Source: Mycobacterium sp. D16R12
GTDB taxonomy: Bacteria; Actinomycetota; Actinomycetes; Mycobacteriales; Mycobacteriaceae
Direction: 5' to 3'
Length of the DNA stretch: 64,000 nt
Assembly (NCBI RefSeq): GCF_002013465.1
Contig: NZ_MAFC01000025.1
Location: 124,001 to 188,000, forward strand
The notes under the pieces are model-generated. The model searched no databases and was not told the origin of the DNA. It saw only the letters and a program-made list of their open reading frames with translations. This document shows positions 23,907 through 32,428 of the stretch, in pieces. A program made the position numbers and the translations under genes. The number at the start of each line of letters is the position of its first letter. The first letter of the stretch is position 1.

Positions 23907-24883
23907 CCGAGTTGTCGAATCGTCTTACGCGGTTGCTGAATATGGTCCCGTACTTCCAGGCCAATCCGGGTATCAGTGCCGCCGATGCCGCCGCGGACCT
24001 GGGCGTCACGACCAAGCAGCTGATGGCCGATCTGAACCAGCTGTGGATGTGTGGCCTGCCCGGTTACGGGCCGGGCGATCTGATCGATCTCTCCTTCTCC
24101 GAGGAGAGCATCGAGGTCACTTTCTCGGCCGGTATCGACCGTCCGCTGCGCCTCACCTCGCCCGAGGCGACGGCACTGCTGGTCGCCCTGCGTGCGCTGC
24201 TGGACATGCCCGGCACCGTTGACCCGGAGGCCGCGCGTAGCGCTATCGCCAAGATCGAGGACGCCGCGGGGGCCGGCGATGAGTCGCTCGGGCGAAGAGA
24301 ATTGAGCACCGAATCGGACGATTCACCGGCCACTCCCGTCGAGTCCGAGGCGGTCTCCGCCGTGCGTTTAGCCGTGCGTAACCGCAAGGCGCTGCGCATC
24401 GAGTACTACTCGGCATCGCGAGATGCGTTGTCGGAGCGGATAGTCGATCCTATTCGGATAGCGGTGGTGGGGGACCACAGCTACCTGGAGGCCTGGTGCC
24501 GCGCATCAGAAGGGGTCCGGTTGTTCCGGTTCGACAGGATCGAACGGGCCGAGGTGCTCGACCAGCGTGCGGCGCCACCGGCACCCGCGGTCCAGATGGC
24601 CACCGACACCGGTTTGTTTGAGGCGGACCCCGCACTTCCCGCGGCGACGGTGCTCGTCGGTCCGAGTGCGTCGTGGGTCTTCGATTACTTCCCGATGCGG
24701 CCCACCGGTGTCCAGCATGCCGACGGGTCAGTGGAGGCCGCCATGACCTATGCCTCCGAGGACTGGATGGCGCGGCTGGTCCTCGGGTTCGGATCGGCGA
24801 TCCGCGTGCAGGCGCCGGAGTCTTTGGCGCGACGGGTACGGGCTGATGCGGCGGTGGCGCTGGCGGCGTATCAGGCCAGCTGA
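23903..24883 (+). CDS. pafC: DNA-damage response transcription activator subunit PafC
   Basis: 326 residues. It has an N-terminal HTH (LTRLLNMVPYFQANPGISAA, DLGVTTKQLMADLNQLWMCG) and a WYL domain in the middle (RKALRIEYYSASRDALSER, VGDHSYLEAWCRASEG), then a WCX-type C-terminus. It is the partner of PafB, with gene order and overlap as in all mycobacteria. The TatA gene follows after 59 bases, with its own likely promoter. Confidence 0.93.
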   Translation: MTELSNRLTRLLNMVPYFQANPGISAADAAADLGVTTKQLMADLNQLWMCGLPGYGPGDLIDLSFSEESIEVTFSAGIDRPLRLTSPEATALLVALRALLDMPGTVDPEAARSAIAKIEDAAGAGDESLGRRELSTESDDSPATPVESEAVSAVRLAVRNRKALRIEYYSASRDALSERIVDPIRIAVVGDHSYLEAWCRASEGVRLFRFDRIERAEVLDQRAAPPAPAVQMATDTGLFEADPALPAATVLVGPSASWVFDYFPMRPTGVQHADGSVEAAMTYASEDWMARLVLGFGSAIRVQAPESLARRVRADAAVALAAYQAS

Positions 24884-24901
24884 CCGCGATCGGCCCTGGG
24901 G

Positions 24902-24907
24902 TAGCAT
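24902..24907 (+). promoter_or_regulatory. -10 element of tatA
   Basis: TAGCAT about 36 bases before the tatA start; the leader would contain AGAGGAGG (24927-24934). Confidence 0.45.
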
Positions 24908-24942
24908 TCAGGGCAGACACGACGCCAGAGGAGGTGACCACA

Positions 24943-25209
24943 TTGGGCGGTCTACAACCCATGCACTGGGTGATCGTAATTGTGGTGTTCGCGCTGCTCT
25001 TCGGAGCCAAGAAGCTGCCGGACCTCGCGCGTTCGCTGGGTAAGTCGCTGCGGATCTTCAAGTCGGAAGTCAAAGAGCTGCAAAACGAGGGAAACGCTGC
25101 GAAGGCGTCCGATACCCCGCAGGCCGTGGAGCAGCAGCAAGTGCCTCCCGCTGTCGCGGTGGAAGCGCCCCCGATCGAATCGACTCCCGGTCACAAGCCC
25201 ACTGCCTAG
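24943..25209 (+). CDS. tatA: Sec-independent protein translocase subunit TatA
   Basis: 88 residues with start TTG at 24943. AGGAGG ends 8 bases before it, and the product MGGLQPMHWVIVIVVFALLF aligns with known mycobacterial TatA. A GTG at 24934 would overlap the Shine-Dalgarno. One N-terminal transmembrane helix is followed by the hinge and amphipathic helix FGAKKLPDLARSLGKSLRIF, then an acidic/Pro-rich tail. TatA oligomers form the pore for folded proteins with twin-arginine signals. tatC follows 43 bases later. Confidence 0.94.
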   Translation: MGGLQPMHWVIVIVVFALLFGAKKLPDLARSLGKSLRIFKSEVKELQNEGNAAKASDTPQAVEQQQVPPAVAVEAPPIESTPGHKPTA

Positions 25210-25252
25210 CCGCGTTCCGCCGCGATAGGCCGGCCGGATAGGTCATGCGTTC

Positions 25253-26194
25253 ATGAATAAGGTGTTGGGTGCTCTTGGGCTGCGGCGAAAGTCCAGGCAA
25301 CCCAAAAATTCCGATGGCACCATGTCGCTCATCGAGCATCTGCAGGAGCTGCGTACCCGCCTGCTCATCTCGGTGGCGGCCGTTCTGCTCACCACCATCA
25401 TCGGTTTCGTCTGGTACGAGCACACGATGTTCGGCATCGAAAGCCTCGGTGAATGGCTGCGTGAGCCCTACTGCTCGCTGCCGGCGAGCGCCCGCGCAAA
25501 TCTCAGCGCGGACGGGGCCTGCCGACTGTTGGCCACCGCGCCCTTCGAGCAGTTCATGCTGCGCCTCAAGGTGGGCCTGACCGCCGGCGTGGTGCTGGCC
25601 TGCCCGGTGTGGCTGTACCAGATCTGGCGGTTTATCACTCCAGGCCTGTATCGCAACGAACGCAAGTTCGGTGTCATCTTCGTGACGGCGGCGGCCGCGC
25701 TTTTCGTCACCGGCGCGTTCCTGGCCTACCTGGTGCTGGCCAAGGCCCTGCACTTCCTCTTGACGGTGGGCAGTGACGTTCAGGTCACCGGGCTCAAGGG
25801 TGACGAGTACTTCAGCTTCCTGATCAACCTATTGCTGGTGTTCGGTGTCAGCTTCGAGTTTCCGCTGCTGCTCATCATGCTGAACTTCGTCGGGATGCTG
25901 CCCTACGCCAAGCTCAAGAATTGGCGCCGCGGCATCATCTTCGGCCTGTTCGTCTTCGCGGCTTTCGCGACGCCGGGAGCCGATCCGTTCTCGATGACGG
26001 CACTGGGACTCGCGCTGACGCTGCTGCTGGAGTTCTCCATTCAGGTGGCCCGTGTGCACGACAGGCGCAAGGCCAGACGGGAGGCCGCGCAGCAGCTGGA
26101 CGATGACGAGGCCTCCGCATTGGACGCGCCCGAGGCCATTGCCGCGCCCGAACCGATCGGTCCCCCCGAGCGGTTTGACAACATGGGCAAGTGA
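25253..26194 (+). CDS. tatC: Sec-independent protein translocase subunit TatC
   Basis: 313 residues with six transmembrane helices. The family signatures are SLIEHLQELRTRLLIS, PFEQFMLRLKVGLTAG, LVFGVSFEFPLLLIML and FAAFATPGADPFSMTALG. TatC recognises twin-arginine signal peptides and recruits TatA. The C-terminal tail is cytoplasmic and charged. Its stop overlaps the helY start (GTGA). Confidence 0.95.
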   Translation: MNKVLGALGLRRKSRQPKNSDGTMSLIEHLQELRTRLLISVAAVLLTTIIGFVWYEHTMFGIESLGEWLREPYCSLPASARANLSADGACRLLATAPFEQFMLRLKVGLTAGVVLACPVWLYQIWRFITPGLYRNERKFGVIFVTAAAALFVTGAFLAYLVLAKALHFLLTVGSDVQVTGLKGDEYFSFLINLLLVFGVSFEFPLLLIMLNFVGMLPYAKLKNWRRGIIFGLFVFAAFATPGADPFSMTALGLALTLLLEFSIQVARVHDRRKARREAAQQLDDDEASALDAPEAIAAPEPIGPPERFDNMGK

Positions 26195-28977
26195 CCAGCA
26201 TCGGAACCGAACTTAGTGCGTTCTCTCAAGGGCTGAGTTTCGCTCTCGATCCGTTTCAGATTCGCTCATGTACCGCGCTGGAGAACGGCCACGGCGTACT
26301 GGTCTGTGCGCCCACCGGCGCGGGCAAGACCATCGTCGGAGAATTCGCGGTACACCTGGCCCTGGCGGCCGGGCGCAAGTGCTTCTACACCACCCCGATC
26401 AAGGCGCTGAGCAACCAGAAGTACAACGACCTGGTGTCGGTGTATGGACCGGAGAAGGTCGGCCTACTCACCGGAGACTCGTCGATCAATTCCGACGCGC
26501 CGGTGGTGGTGATGACCACCGAGGTGCTGCGAAACATGCTGTACGCAGATTCCCCAGCACTGCATGGTCTTTCGTATGTCGTGATGGATGAGGTGCACTT
26601 CCTGGCCGACCGGTTCCGCGGTGCGGTCTGGGAAGAAGTGATTCTGCATCTGCCCGAGGACGTTGCCTTGGCTAGTCTGTCGGCCACGGTGAGTAACGCC
26701 GAGGAATTCGGCGGCTGGATCAAGACGGTGCGCGGAGACACCGCCGTGGTGGTCGACGAGACCCGGCCGGTCCCGTTGTGGCAGCACGTCATCGTGGGCA
26801 AGCGGCTCTTCGATCTCTTTGATGGCGATGAGCCTCTTGGGCGACGAGCATTAGGCGGGGCGGGAATTCCTTCTCAAGTCGATCCGGAGCTGATGCGCTA
26901 CATAGCCCAGCGCCGCCAGGCCGATCGCTTCGCCGACTTCGACCGCCCGCACCGACGGCCCCATCAGGGTGGGCCGAACCAGCGTTCGGGGAGACCGCCC
27001 ACCCTGTACCGTCCGCCGTCGCGGCCAGAAGTCATCACCCGGCTCGACGAGGATGGGCTGCTTCCTGCCATTACCTTCATCTTCTCGCGTGCCGGATGCG
27101 ATGGCGCTGTGGCCCAATGTCTTCGGTCCCGGTTACGCCTCACCACGGAGGAGGAACGGAGAGAGATCGTTGCCGTCATCGACCGCCGTACCGAAGGGCT
27201 GCCCGAGGGTGACCTGGAGGTGCTCGGGTACTGGCAGTGGCGCGAGGGGCTGTTGCGCGGTATCGCCGCGCACCACGCGGGCATGCTGCCGGTGTTCCGG
27301 CATACGGTCGAGGAGCTTTTCACCAAGGGGTTGGTGAAGGCGGTATTTGCCACCGAGACACTGGCATTGGGCATCAACATGCCCGCGCGCACCGTGGTGC
27401 TGGAGCGGTTGGTCAAGTTCAACGGGGAGCAGCACGCGGCGTTGACTCCGGGGGAGTACACGCAGTTGACCGGACGCGCGGGCCGGCGCGGCATCGACGT
27501 CGAGGGACACGCCGTCGTGTTGTGGACACCCGAGGTGGAGCCCAGCGAGATCGCGGGACTGGCGTCCACCCGCACCTTCCCGCTACGCAGCTCCTTCGCG
27601 CCGTCGTACAACATGACGATCAATCTGGTGCACCGCATGGGGCCGGGTCCGGCACGCGAACTGCTGGAGCGATCCTTCGCGCAGTTCCAGGCGGACCGCT
27701 CCGTGGTGGGATTGGTGCGTGGCATCGAACGTGGTCAGAAAATGCTCGACGAGATCGCCAATGAGATTGACGGACATGAGGGTTCGGTCCTGCAGTACGT
27801 CCGGTTGCGCGGCAACCTCGCCGAGCGTGAGCGCGCCGCCGCGCGCGCGTCACGGCTCGAACGTCGCGGTGCGGCCAACGATGCCCTTGCCGCGCTCAGG
27901 CGCGGTGATGTCATCGCGATTCCGCATGGCCGTCGCAATGGTGTGGCCGTGGTGCTGGAGCCGGCCAACGACAACGACGACCCTCGTCCTCTGGTCTTAA
28001 CCGAACACCGTTGGGCCGGAAGGATTTCGTCGGCGGATTACACGGCTGGCGCCGAACCGCTCGGATCCATCACGCTGCCCAAGCGCGTGGAGCATCGTCA
28101 GCCCAAGGTGCGACGCGATGTGGCGTCGGCGCTGCGGTCAGCGCTTGACGAGGGCCGGGTACGCAGGCCGCAACCGGTGAAGGGCCGCAAGAACGGTGCG
28201 GACTCCGACGGCTCGGATCTCGGAGTCGAGGTCGAACGGTTACGTCATGAAATCCGGCAGCATCCGGTGCATCGCCTCCCCAACCGCGAGGAATTGGCAC
28301 GCACCGCTGAGCGCTATCTGCGCATCGAACGCGATAACGAACAACTCCAGAAGAAGGTGTCGGCCGCGACCAATTCACTCGCGCGCACTTTTGACCGGAT
28401 CCTCGCGCTGCTCTCCGAACGCGGATACGTCGAGGACAGCGCCGAGCTCGGTGTGAAGGTCACCGGGGACGGCACGTTGCTGGCCCGGATCTACAGCGAA
28501 AGTGATCTGCTGGTGGCCGAGTGTCTGCGGCGCGGGCTGTGGGCGGGGCTCAAACCCGCGGAGCTGGCGGCCGTGGCATCCGCCGTGCTGTACGAGTCGC
28601 GGGGTGATGCGGTGTCCGCGACGGGTGAGGCGCCGACGGCTGCGCTGCGCGCGGCCCTCGCCGAGACCCACCGGGCCCTGGCCCGGTTGCGCCGCGACGA
28701 ACAGCAGCACCAGCTCTCGCCCACCCGCGAGGTCGACGAGGGCTTCGTCGCGGCGGTGTATCGATGGGCGACCACCGGCGATCTGGCGGCATCGCTGGAG
28801 GCGGCCGGCAATACGGGTACCGCGCTGCCTGCGGGTGATTTCGTGCGGTGGTGCCGGCAAGTGGTTGATCTGCTCGACCAAATCAACAAGGCTGCGCCGG
28901 ACGCCGAGGTGCGCTCGGTGGCGAGGGCCGCGGTCGCCGACGTGCGGCGTGGCGTCGTTGCCGTTGATGGCACATAA
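26191..28977 (+). CDS. helY: DEVH-box helicase HelY (Ski2/Mtr4-like)
   Basis: 928 residues. Motif I is CAPTGAGKTIVGE, the DEVH box is VVMDEVHFLADRFRG, motif III is LSATVSNAEEFG and motif VI is QLTGRAGRRGIDVEGH. The C-terminal DSHCT-type region holds SLARTFDRILALLSERGYVE. It is an ATP-dependent RNA/DNA helicase of the Ski2-like group. Start GTG 26191 overlaps the tatC stop. Gene order tatA-tatC-helY is as in M. tuberculosis (Rv2094c-Rv2092c). Confidence 0.92.
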   Translation: MTSIGTELSAFSQGLSFALDPFQIRSCTALENGHGVLVCAPTGAGKTIVGEFAVHLALAAGRKCFYTTPIKALSNQKYNDLVSVYGPEKVGLLTGDSSINSDAPVVVMTTEVLRNMLYADSPALHGLSYVVMDEVHFLADRFRGAVWEEVILHLPEDVALASLSATVSNAEEFGGWIKTVRGDTAVVVDETRPVPLWQHVIVGKRLFDLFDGDEPLGRRALGGAGIPSQVDPELMRYIAQRRQADRFADFDRPHRRPHQGGPNQRSGRPPTLYRPPSRPEVITRLDEDGLLPAITFIFSRAGCDGAVAQCLRSRLRLTTEEERREIVAVIDRRTEGLPEGDLEVLGYWQWREGLLRGIAAHHAGMLPVFRHTVEELFTKGLVKAVFATETLALGINMPARTVVLERLVKFNGEQHAALTPGEYTQLTGRAGRRGIDVEGHAVVLWTPEVEPSEIAGLASTRTFPLRSSFAPSYNMTINLVHRMGPGPARELLERSFAQFQADRSVVGLVRGIERGQKMLDEIANEIDGHEGSVLQYVRLRGNLAERERAAARASRLERRGAANDALAALRRGDVIAIPHGRRNGVAVVLEPANDNDDPRPLVLTEHRWAGRISSADYTAGAEPLGSITLPKRVEHRQPKVRRDVASALRSALDEGRVRRPQPVKGRKNGADSDGSDLGVEVERLRHEIRQHPVHRLPNREELARTAERYLRIERDNEQLQKKVSAATNSLARTFDRILALLSERGYVEDSAELGVKVTGDGTLLARIYSESDLLVAECLRRGLWAGLKPAELAAVASAVLYESRGDAVSATGEAPTAALRAALAETHRALARLRRDEQQHQLSPTREVDEGFVAAVYRWATTGDLAASLEAAGNTGTALPAGDFVRWCRQVVDLLDQINKAAPDAEVRSVARAAVADVRRGVVAVDGT

Positions 28978-28998
28978 GGTCGAGCAAACGCTAAGGTG

Positions 28999-29014
28999 GA
29001 GCGTCAGCACGCTC
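28999..29014 (+). repeat. Short hairpin after helY
   Basis: GAGCGT-CAGC-ACGCTC, followed by TTACAC, 22 bases beyond the helY stop. A weak terminator is possible. Confidence 0.35.
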
Positions 29015-29056
29015 TTACACACCGGTAAGTAACAATGTCGCGACACGGGAGGAACG

Positions 29057-29776
29057 ATGAGCGGTCCACAGGGAACCGAGCCTGGCGGACAGTGGGCGCC
29101 GCAACCTGGGCAAGGCCAAGAGCCGTGGCAGACACCGCAATCCTCAGATCCGGCGCAGCAGGGCGAGCAGGGTTGGCCGCAGCCGGCCTACGGTCAGGGA
29201 CAGCAGTATCCGCAGTACCAGCAGCCGGGTTTCCCGGGTGGTGGATTTGGGGATCCGAGTCAGTTCGGACAGCAGCCCGGCCAGCCGGGTCAGCAGGGAT
29301 TCGGCGAACCGAGTCAGTTCGGCCAGCCCGGCGCCTACGGCCAGCCGGGACAGTACGGCCAGCAGGGTGGATACCCGGGTCAGTACGGGCAGCAGCAGGG
29401 ACAGCCGTTCCCGCAGTTCGGTGCCGGTAAGCCGCAGCGTTCCACCAAGACCATCGCCATCATCGGCGGCATTGTCGCGGCCGCGGTGATCCTTATCGTG
29501 GTACTGGTTACCGCCTTCCTGGCTCCCGGCTGGGCCATGACCACGACCCTGGACGTCGGCAAGGCTCAAGAGGGCGTGACCAAGGTTCTTACCGACGAGA
29601 CCAACGGATACGGCGCCAAGAACGTGAAGGACGTCAAGTGCAATGACGGCAAGAACCCCGAGGTGAAGAAGGGCGCCACCTTCAACTGCGATGTCAGCAT
29701 CGACGGCACCAAGCGCCAGGTCACCGTAACGTTCCAGAATGACAAGGGCACCTACGAGGTAGGCCGCCCCAAGTAA
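29057..29776 (+). CDS. DUF4333 membrane protein with Gln/Gly/Pro-rich N-terminus (Rv2091c-like)
   Basis: 239 residues. The first 125 residues are low complexity with PGQ/YGQ/QFGQ repeats (for example QPGAYGQPGQYGQQGGYPGQ). A single transmembrane segment (IAIIGGIVAAAVILIVVLVT) follows. The C-terminal DUF4333 domain is extracytoplasmic and carries two cysteines (VKCNDGKN, TFNCDVSI) likely to form a disulfide. GGGAGGAACG precedes the ATG. The position after helY matches Rv2091c. The function is unknown; the cytoplasmic tail resembles those of condensate-forming or cell-pole proteins, but that is only an impression. Confidence 0.85.
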   Translation: MSGPQGTEPGGQWAPQPGQGQEPWQTPQSSDPAQQGEQGWPQPAYGQGQQYPQYQQPGFPGGGFGDPSQFGQQPGQPGQQGFGEPSQFGQPGAYGQPGQYGQQGGYPGQYGQQQGQPFPQFGAGKPQRSTKTIAIIGGIVAAAVILIVVLVTAFLAPGWAMTTTLDVGKAQEGVTKVLTDETNGYGAKNVKDVKCNDGKNPEVKKGATFNCDVSIDGTKRQVTVTFQNDKGTYEVGRPK

Positions 29777-29786
29777 ACGGCCTGAC

Positions 29787-29825
29787 AAAATGCCGAGTGC
29801 GCAGATCCGCGCACTCGGCATTTTT
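29787..29825. terminator. Bidirectional intrinsic terminator
   Basis: TGCCGAGTGCGC (29791-29802) and GCGCACTCGGCA (29809-29820) form a perfect 12-bp stem with loop AGATCC, flanked by AAAA on the left and TTTTT on the right. It lies between the convergent DUF4333 and exonuclease genes and can serve both. Confidence 0.9.
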
Positions 29826-29829
29826 GTGT

Positions 29830-30795
29830 TCAGGGGAGTCCGTCGAGCGCCTTCTGCAGGCGTGTGATCGCCGACCCGATCCCCAATTCGGCACCCAGTT
29901 CGGCGACCCGCTGTGGATCTCGCGCCGCCAGCGGTAGCGCATCGCTGTCGCGATCGATCGTGACCGGCGCATCCACGGCCACCCGCACCACCGGTTCGGC
30001 GGCCGCGATGTAGTCGGTGGCGGCCAGCAGCTTGGCGCGAACCGCTTTGGCCAACCCGGATTCTGGATCGTCGACTGCGGCGAGGATGCCGGTCAGTGAC
30101 CCGTACTCGGCAAGAAGTTTGGTTGCCGTCTTCTCGCCCACGCCGGCGACACCGGGCAGGCCGTCGGACGGGTCGCCGCGCAGCAAGGCCAGTTCCGCGT
30201 ACGCCGCGCCGGCCCGCTCCACGGGCACTCCGTACTGCTCAGACACCTCGACCGGTCCGAACAAGGTGGCCTTGGCGAACCCGCGGCCCATGTAGAAGAC
30301 CCGAATCGGGACCGGGGCATCGGTGACCACCTGCAGTAGGTCGCGATCACCACTGACCACGATCACGGGGTCCCGACGTTCGGTCGCGGCGAGCGTGCCC
30401 AGTACATCGTCTGCCTCAAATCCCGGGGCGCCGGCCGACGCGATGCCGAACGCGTCCAGCATGGCAGCGATCATCTCGACCTGCGGTGTCAGCTCGTCGG
30501 GTATCTCTTCGACATCGACGGCACCGTCGGGTTCCTCGGAGACCACACGGTGCGCCTTGTACGACGGAATCGCTGCCACCCGCCAGGCCGGACGCCAGTC
30601 CAGGTCCAGGCACACCACCAGCCGGTGCGGCCGGTGCAGGGTGATGAGCTGCGACACCGTGTCGAGGAACCCACGGACGGCGTTGACGGGTCTGCCGTCG
30701 GGTGAGGTGATGGAATCCGGAACCCCGAAGTACGAGCGGAACCACAGGCTGGCGCCATCGAGTAGCAGGACGGGTCGCGCGAGGTCATCTTGCAC
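29830..30795 (-). CDS. 5'-3' exonuclease (PIN/FEN-like, Rv2090-type)
   Basis: 321 residues from GTG 30795. It resembles the free-standing form of the DNA polymerase I 5'-nuclease domain. The opening is PVLLLDGASLWFRSYFGVP; metal-binding acidic clusters are in PGFEADDVLGTLAA and VVSGDRDLLQVV. The helix-hairpin-helix is GDPSDGLPGVAGVGEKTATK. It is thought to process 5' flaps or RNA primers beside Pol I. It diverges from pepE with 33 bases between the start codons. Confidence 0.88.
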   Translation of the reverse strand: MQDDLARPVLLLDGASLWFRSYFGVPDSITSPDGRPVNAVRGFLDTVSQLITLHRPHRLVVCLDLDWRPAWRVAAIPSYKAHRVVSEEPDGAVDVEEIPDELTPQVEMIAAMLDAFGIASAGAPGFEADDVLGTLAATERRDPVIVVSGDRDLLQVVTDAPVPIRVFYMGRGFAKATLFGPVEVSEQYGVPVERAGAAYAELALLRGDPSDGLPGVAGVGEKTATKLLAEYGSLTGILAAVDDPESGLAKAVRAKLLAATDYIAAAEPVVRVAVDAPVTIDRDSDALPLAARDPQRVAELGAELGIGSAITRLQKALDGLP

Positions 30796-30815
30796 GGCAC
30801 TCAACCTATGCCAGA

Positions 30816-30821
30816 TAGCCT
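30816..30821 (+). promoter_or_regulatory. -10 element of pepE (leaderless)
   Basis: TAGCCT with exactly 7 bases to the ATG at 30829; it supports this start over ATGs at 30790 and 30808. Confidence 0.5.
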
Positions 30822-30828
30822 GGACCGT

Positions 30829-31971
30829 ATGGCACCCCAGCGTTTCGAGTCCGACGTGTACGCCGACCGCCTGCGACGTGCCGCCCACGAGGCGGCGGCC
30901 GCGGGGGTGGCGGGGCTGGTGATCACACCCGGATACGACCTGCGGTACCTGACCGGCTCGCGTGCGCAGACATTCGAGCGGCTCACCGCGTTGGTGGTGC
31001 CGGCCTCGGGTGTGCCCACGGTGGTCGCACCGCGGATGGAGCTTGCGGCGCTGCAGGATTCGGCGATCGGCGACCTCGACATTCCGATCAGCGACTGGGT
31101 GGACGGCGAGAACCCCTACGAGCTGGTGCGTGCGGCATTGGGTTCTGCGGGCGGTGTCGTGTCAGGCGCGGTGGCGGTCACCGAGTCGATGCCCGCAATG
31201 CACCTGCTTCCGCTGACCGAATTGATCGGGAGCGTGCCGCTGCTGGCCACCGGGGTGCTGCGCCGACTGCGCATGGTCAAGGATGCCTCCGAGATCGATG
31301 CATTGCGCAAGGCCGGAGCCGCCATCGACCGGGTACACGCCCTGGTGCCCGAGCTGCTGGTGCCGGGGCGCACGGAGGCGCACGTGGCCGCTGATATCGC
31401 GAAAGCAATTGTCGCCGAGGGTCATTCGGAGGTTTCCTTCATCATCGTGGGTTCCGGCCCGCACGGGGCCGACCCGCACCACGAGTGCTCCGATCGTGAG
31501 CTGCAGGCCGGGGACATCGTGGTGGTGGACATCGGCGGCAGCTACGAGCCGGGCTACCACTCCGACAGTACGCGTACCTACAGCATCGGTGACCCTGATC
31601 CCGATGTAGCTCAACGTATTTCGATCCTTGAACAGGCGCAGCAGGCTGCGGTTCGGGCTGCTCGTCCCGGCGTGAGCGCTCAGTCTGTGGATGCCGCTGC
31701 GCGCCGCGTTCTCGTCGAAGCCGGGATGGGGGAGGCGTTCGTGCATCGCACCGGGCACGGTATCGGGCTGTCGGTACACGAGGAGCCGTACATCGTGGAG
31801 GGCAACGACCTGATCCTGGAGCCCGGAATGGCCTTCAGCATCGAGCCGGGTGTGTACTTCCCGGGACAGTGGGGCGCACGGATCGAGGACATCGTCATCG
31901 TCACCGAAAACGGTTGTGAGTCGGTGAATTCACAGCCGCACGGCCTGACGGTGGTACCGTTCGGCCGCTAA
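30829..31971 (+). CDS. pepE: M24-family Xaa-Pro dipeptidase
   Basis: 380 residues, closely related to M. tuberculosis PepE (Rv2089c). The C-terminal pita-bread domain carries all five metal ligands: Asp in VVVDIGGSYEPG, Asp in YHSDSTRTYSIG, His in VHRTGHGIGLSVHEEPY, Glu in FSIEPGVYFPG and Glu in GARIEDIVIVTE. It cleaves Xaa-Pro dipeptides in the cytoplasm. The N-terminal domain (LVITPGYDLRYLTGS) is also conserved. It overlaps the next, convergent gene by 4 bases at the 3' end. Confidence 0.94.
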   Translation: MAPQRFESDVYADRLRRAAHEAAAAGVAGLVITPGYDLRYLTGSRAQTFERLTALVVPASGVPTVVAPRMELAALQDSAIGDLDIPISDWVDGENPYELVRAALGSAGGVVSGAVAVTESMPAMHLLPLTELIGSVPLLATGVLRRLRMVKDASEIDALRKAGAAIDRVHALVPELLVPGRTEAHVAADIAKAIVAEGHSEVSFIIVGSGPHGADPHHECSDRELQAGDIVVVDIGGSYEPGYHSDSTRTYSIGDPDPDVAQRISILEQAQQAAVRAARPGVSAQSVDAAARRVLVEAGMGEAFVHRTGHGIGLSVHEEPYIVEGNDLILEPGMAFSIEPGVYFPGQWGARIEDIVIVTENGCESVNSQPHGLTVVPFGR

Positions 31972-32393
31972 TCAGCTGCGGTGTCGCCGCGGTTCAGCAG
32001 ATCCGAGGAGCCCAGGACTCGCTCGATCTTGACCTCGATGACCACCCGCTGCGGGTTGACGCGTGGAGTGCGGTAGCGCTGCGCGTAACGGAGCTCGGCG
32101 TCGCGCACGGCTTCCTTGTCGGTGACGACGGTGGCCGCACCCTCCAGGGAGAGCCAGCGGGCTCCGTCGACCTGACTGAGCACCGCGAGCCCACCGCGCT
32201 CGGCGTTGACCGACTTTTGCGACCCGCCGGTGGTGATGACCCGCGCGATATGGGTCGCGGGGTCGAAGGTGAAGCCGACGGCCACCACATGCGGGCTGTT
32301 GTCCTGCCGCAACGTGGTCAGCATCGCGAGATGGCGCTCGGAGAGGAACGCCAGCGCATCATCGGTAAGTCGGGTCGTAGGGGTGTTCGCCAT
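31968..32393 (-). CDS. F420H2-dependent biliverdin reductase-type protein (Rv2074-like)
   Basis: 141 residues from ATG 32393; a TTG one codon earlier is possible. The sequence ALAFLSERHLAMLTTLRQDN, then SPHVVAVGFTFD and RVITTGGSQKSVNAE is very close to M. tuberculosis Rv2074, a split-beta-barrel (PPOX-like) F420H2-dependent biliverdin reductase. This is consistent with F420 use in mycobacteria. A TAGCGT 8 bases before the ATG suggests a near-leaderless transcript. It is divergent from the SDR gene, as Rv2074/Rv2073c are in M. tuberculosis. Confidence 0.85.
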   Translation of the reverse strand: MANTPTTRLTDDALAFLSERHLAMLTTLRQDNSPHVVAVGFTFDPATHIARVITTGGSQKSVNAERGGLAVLSQVDGARWLSLEGAATVVTDKEAVRDAELRYAQRYRTPRVNPQRVVIEVKIERVLGSSDLLNRGDTAAD

Positions 32394-32415
32394 CAACTCT
32401 CACGCTAGCGCAGGA

Positions 32416-32421
32416 CATAAT
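32416..32421 (+). promoter_or_regulatory. -10 element of the SDR gene (leaderless)
   Basis: CATAAT with exactly 7 bases to the GTG at 32429. Confidence 0.5.
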
Positions 32422-32428
32422 CGCTGAC

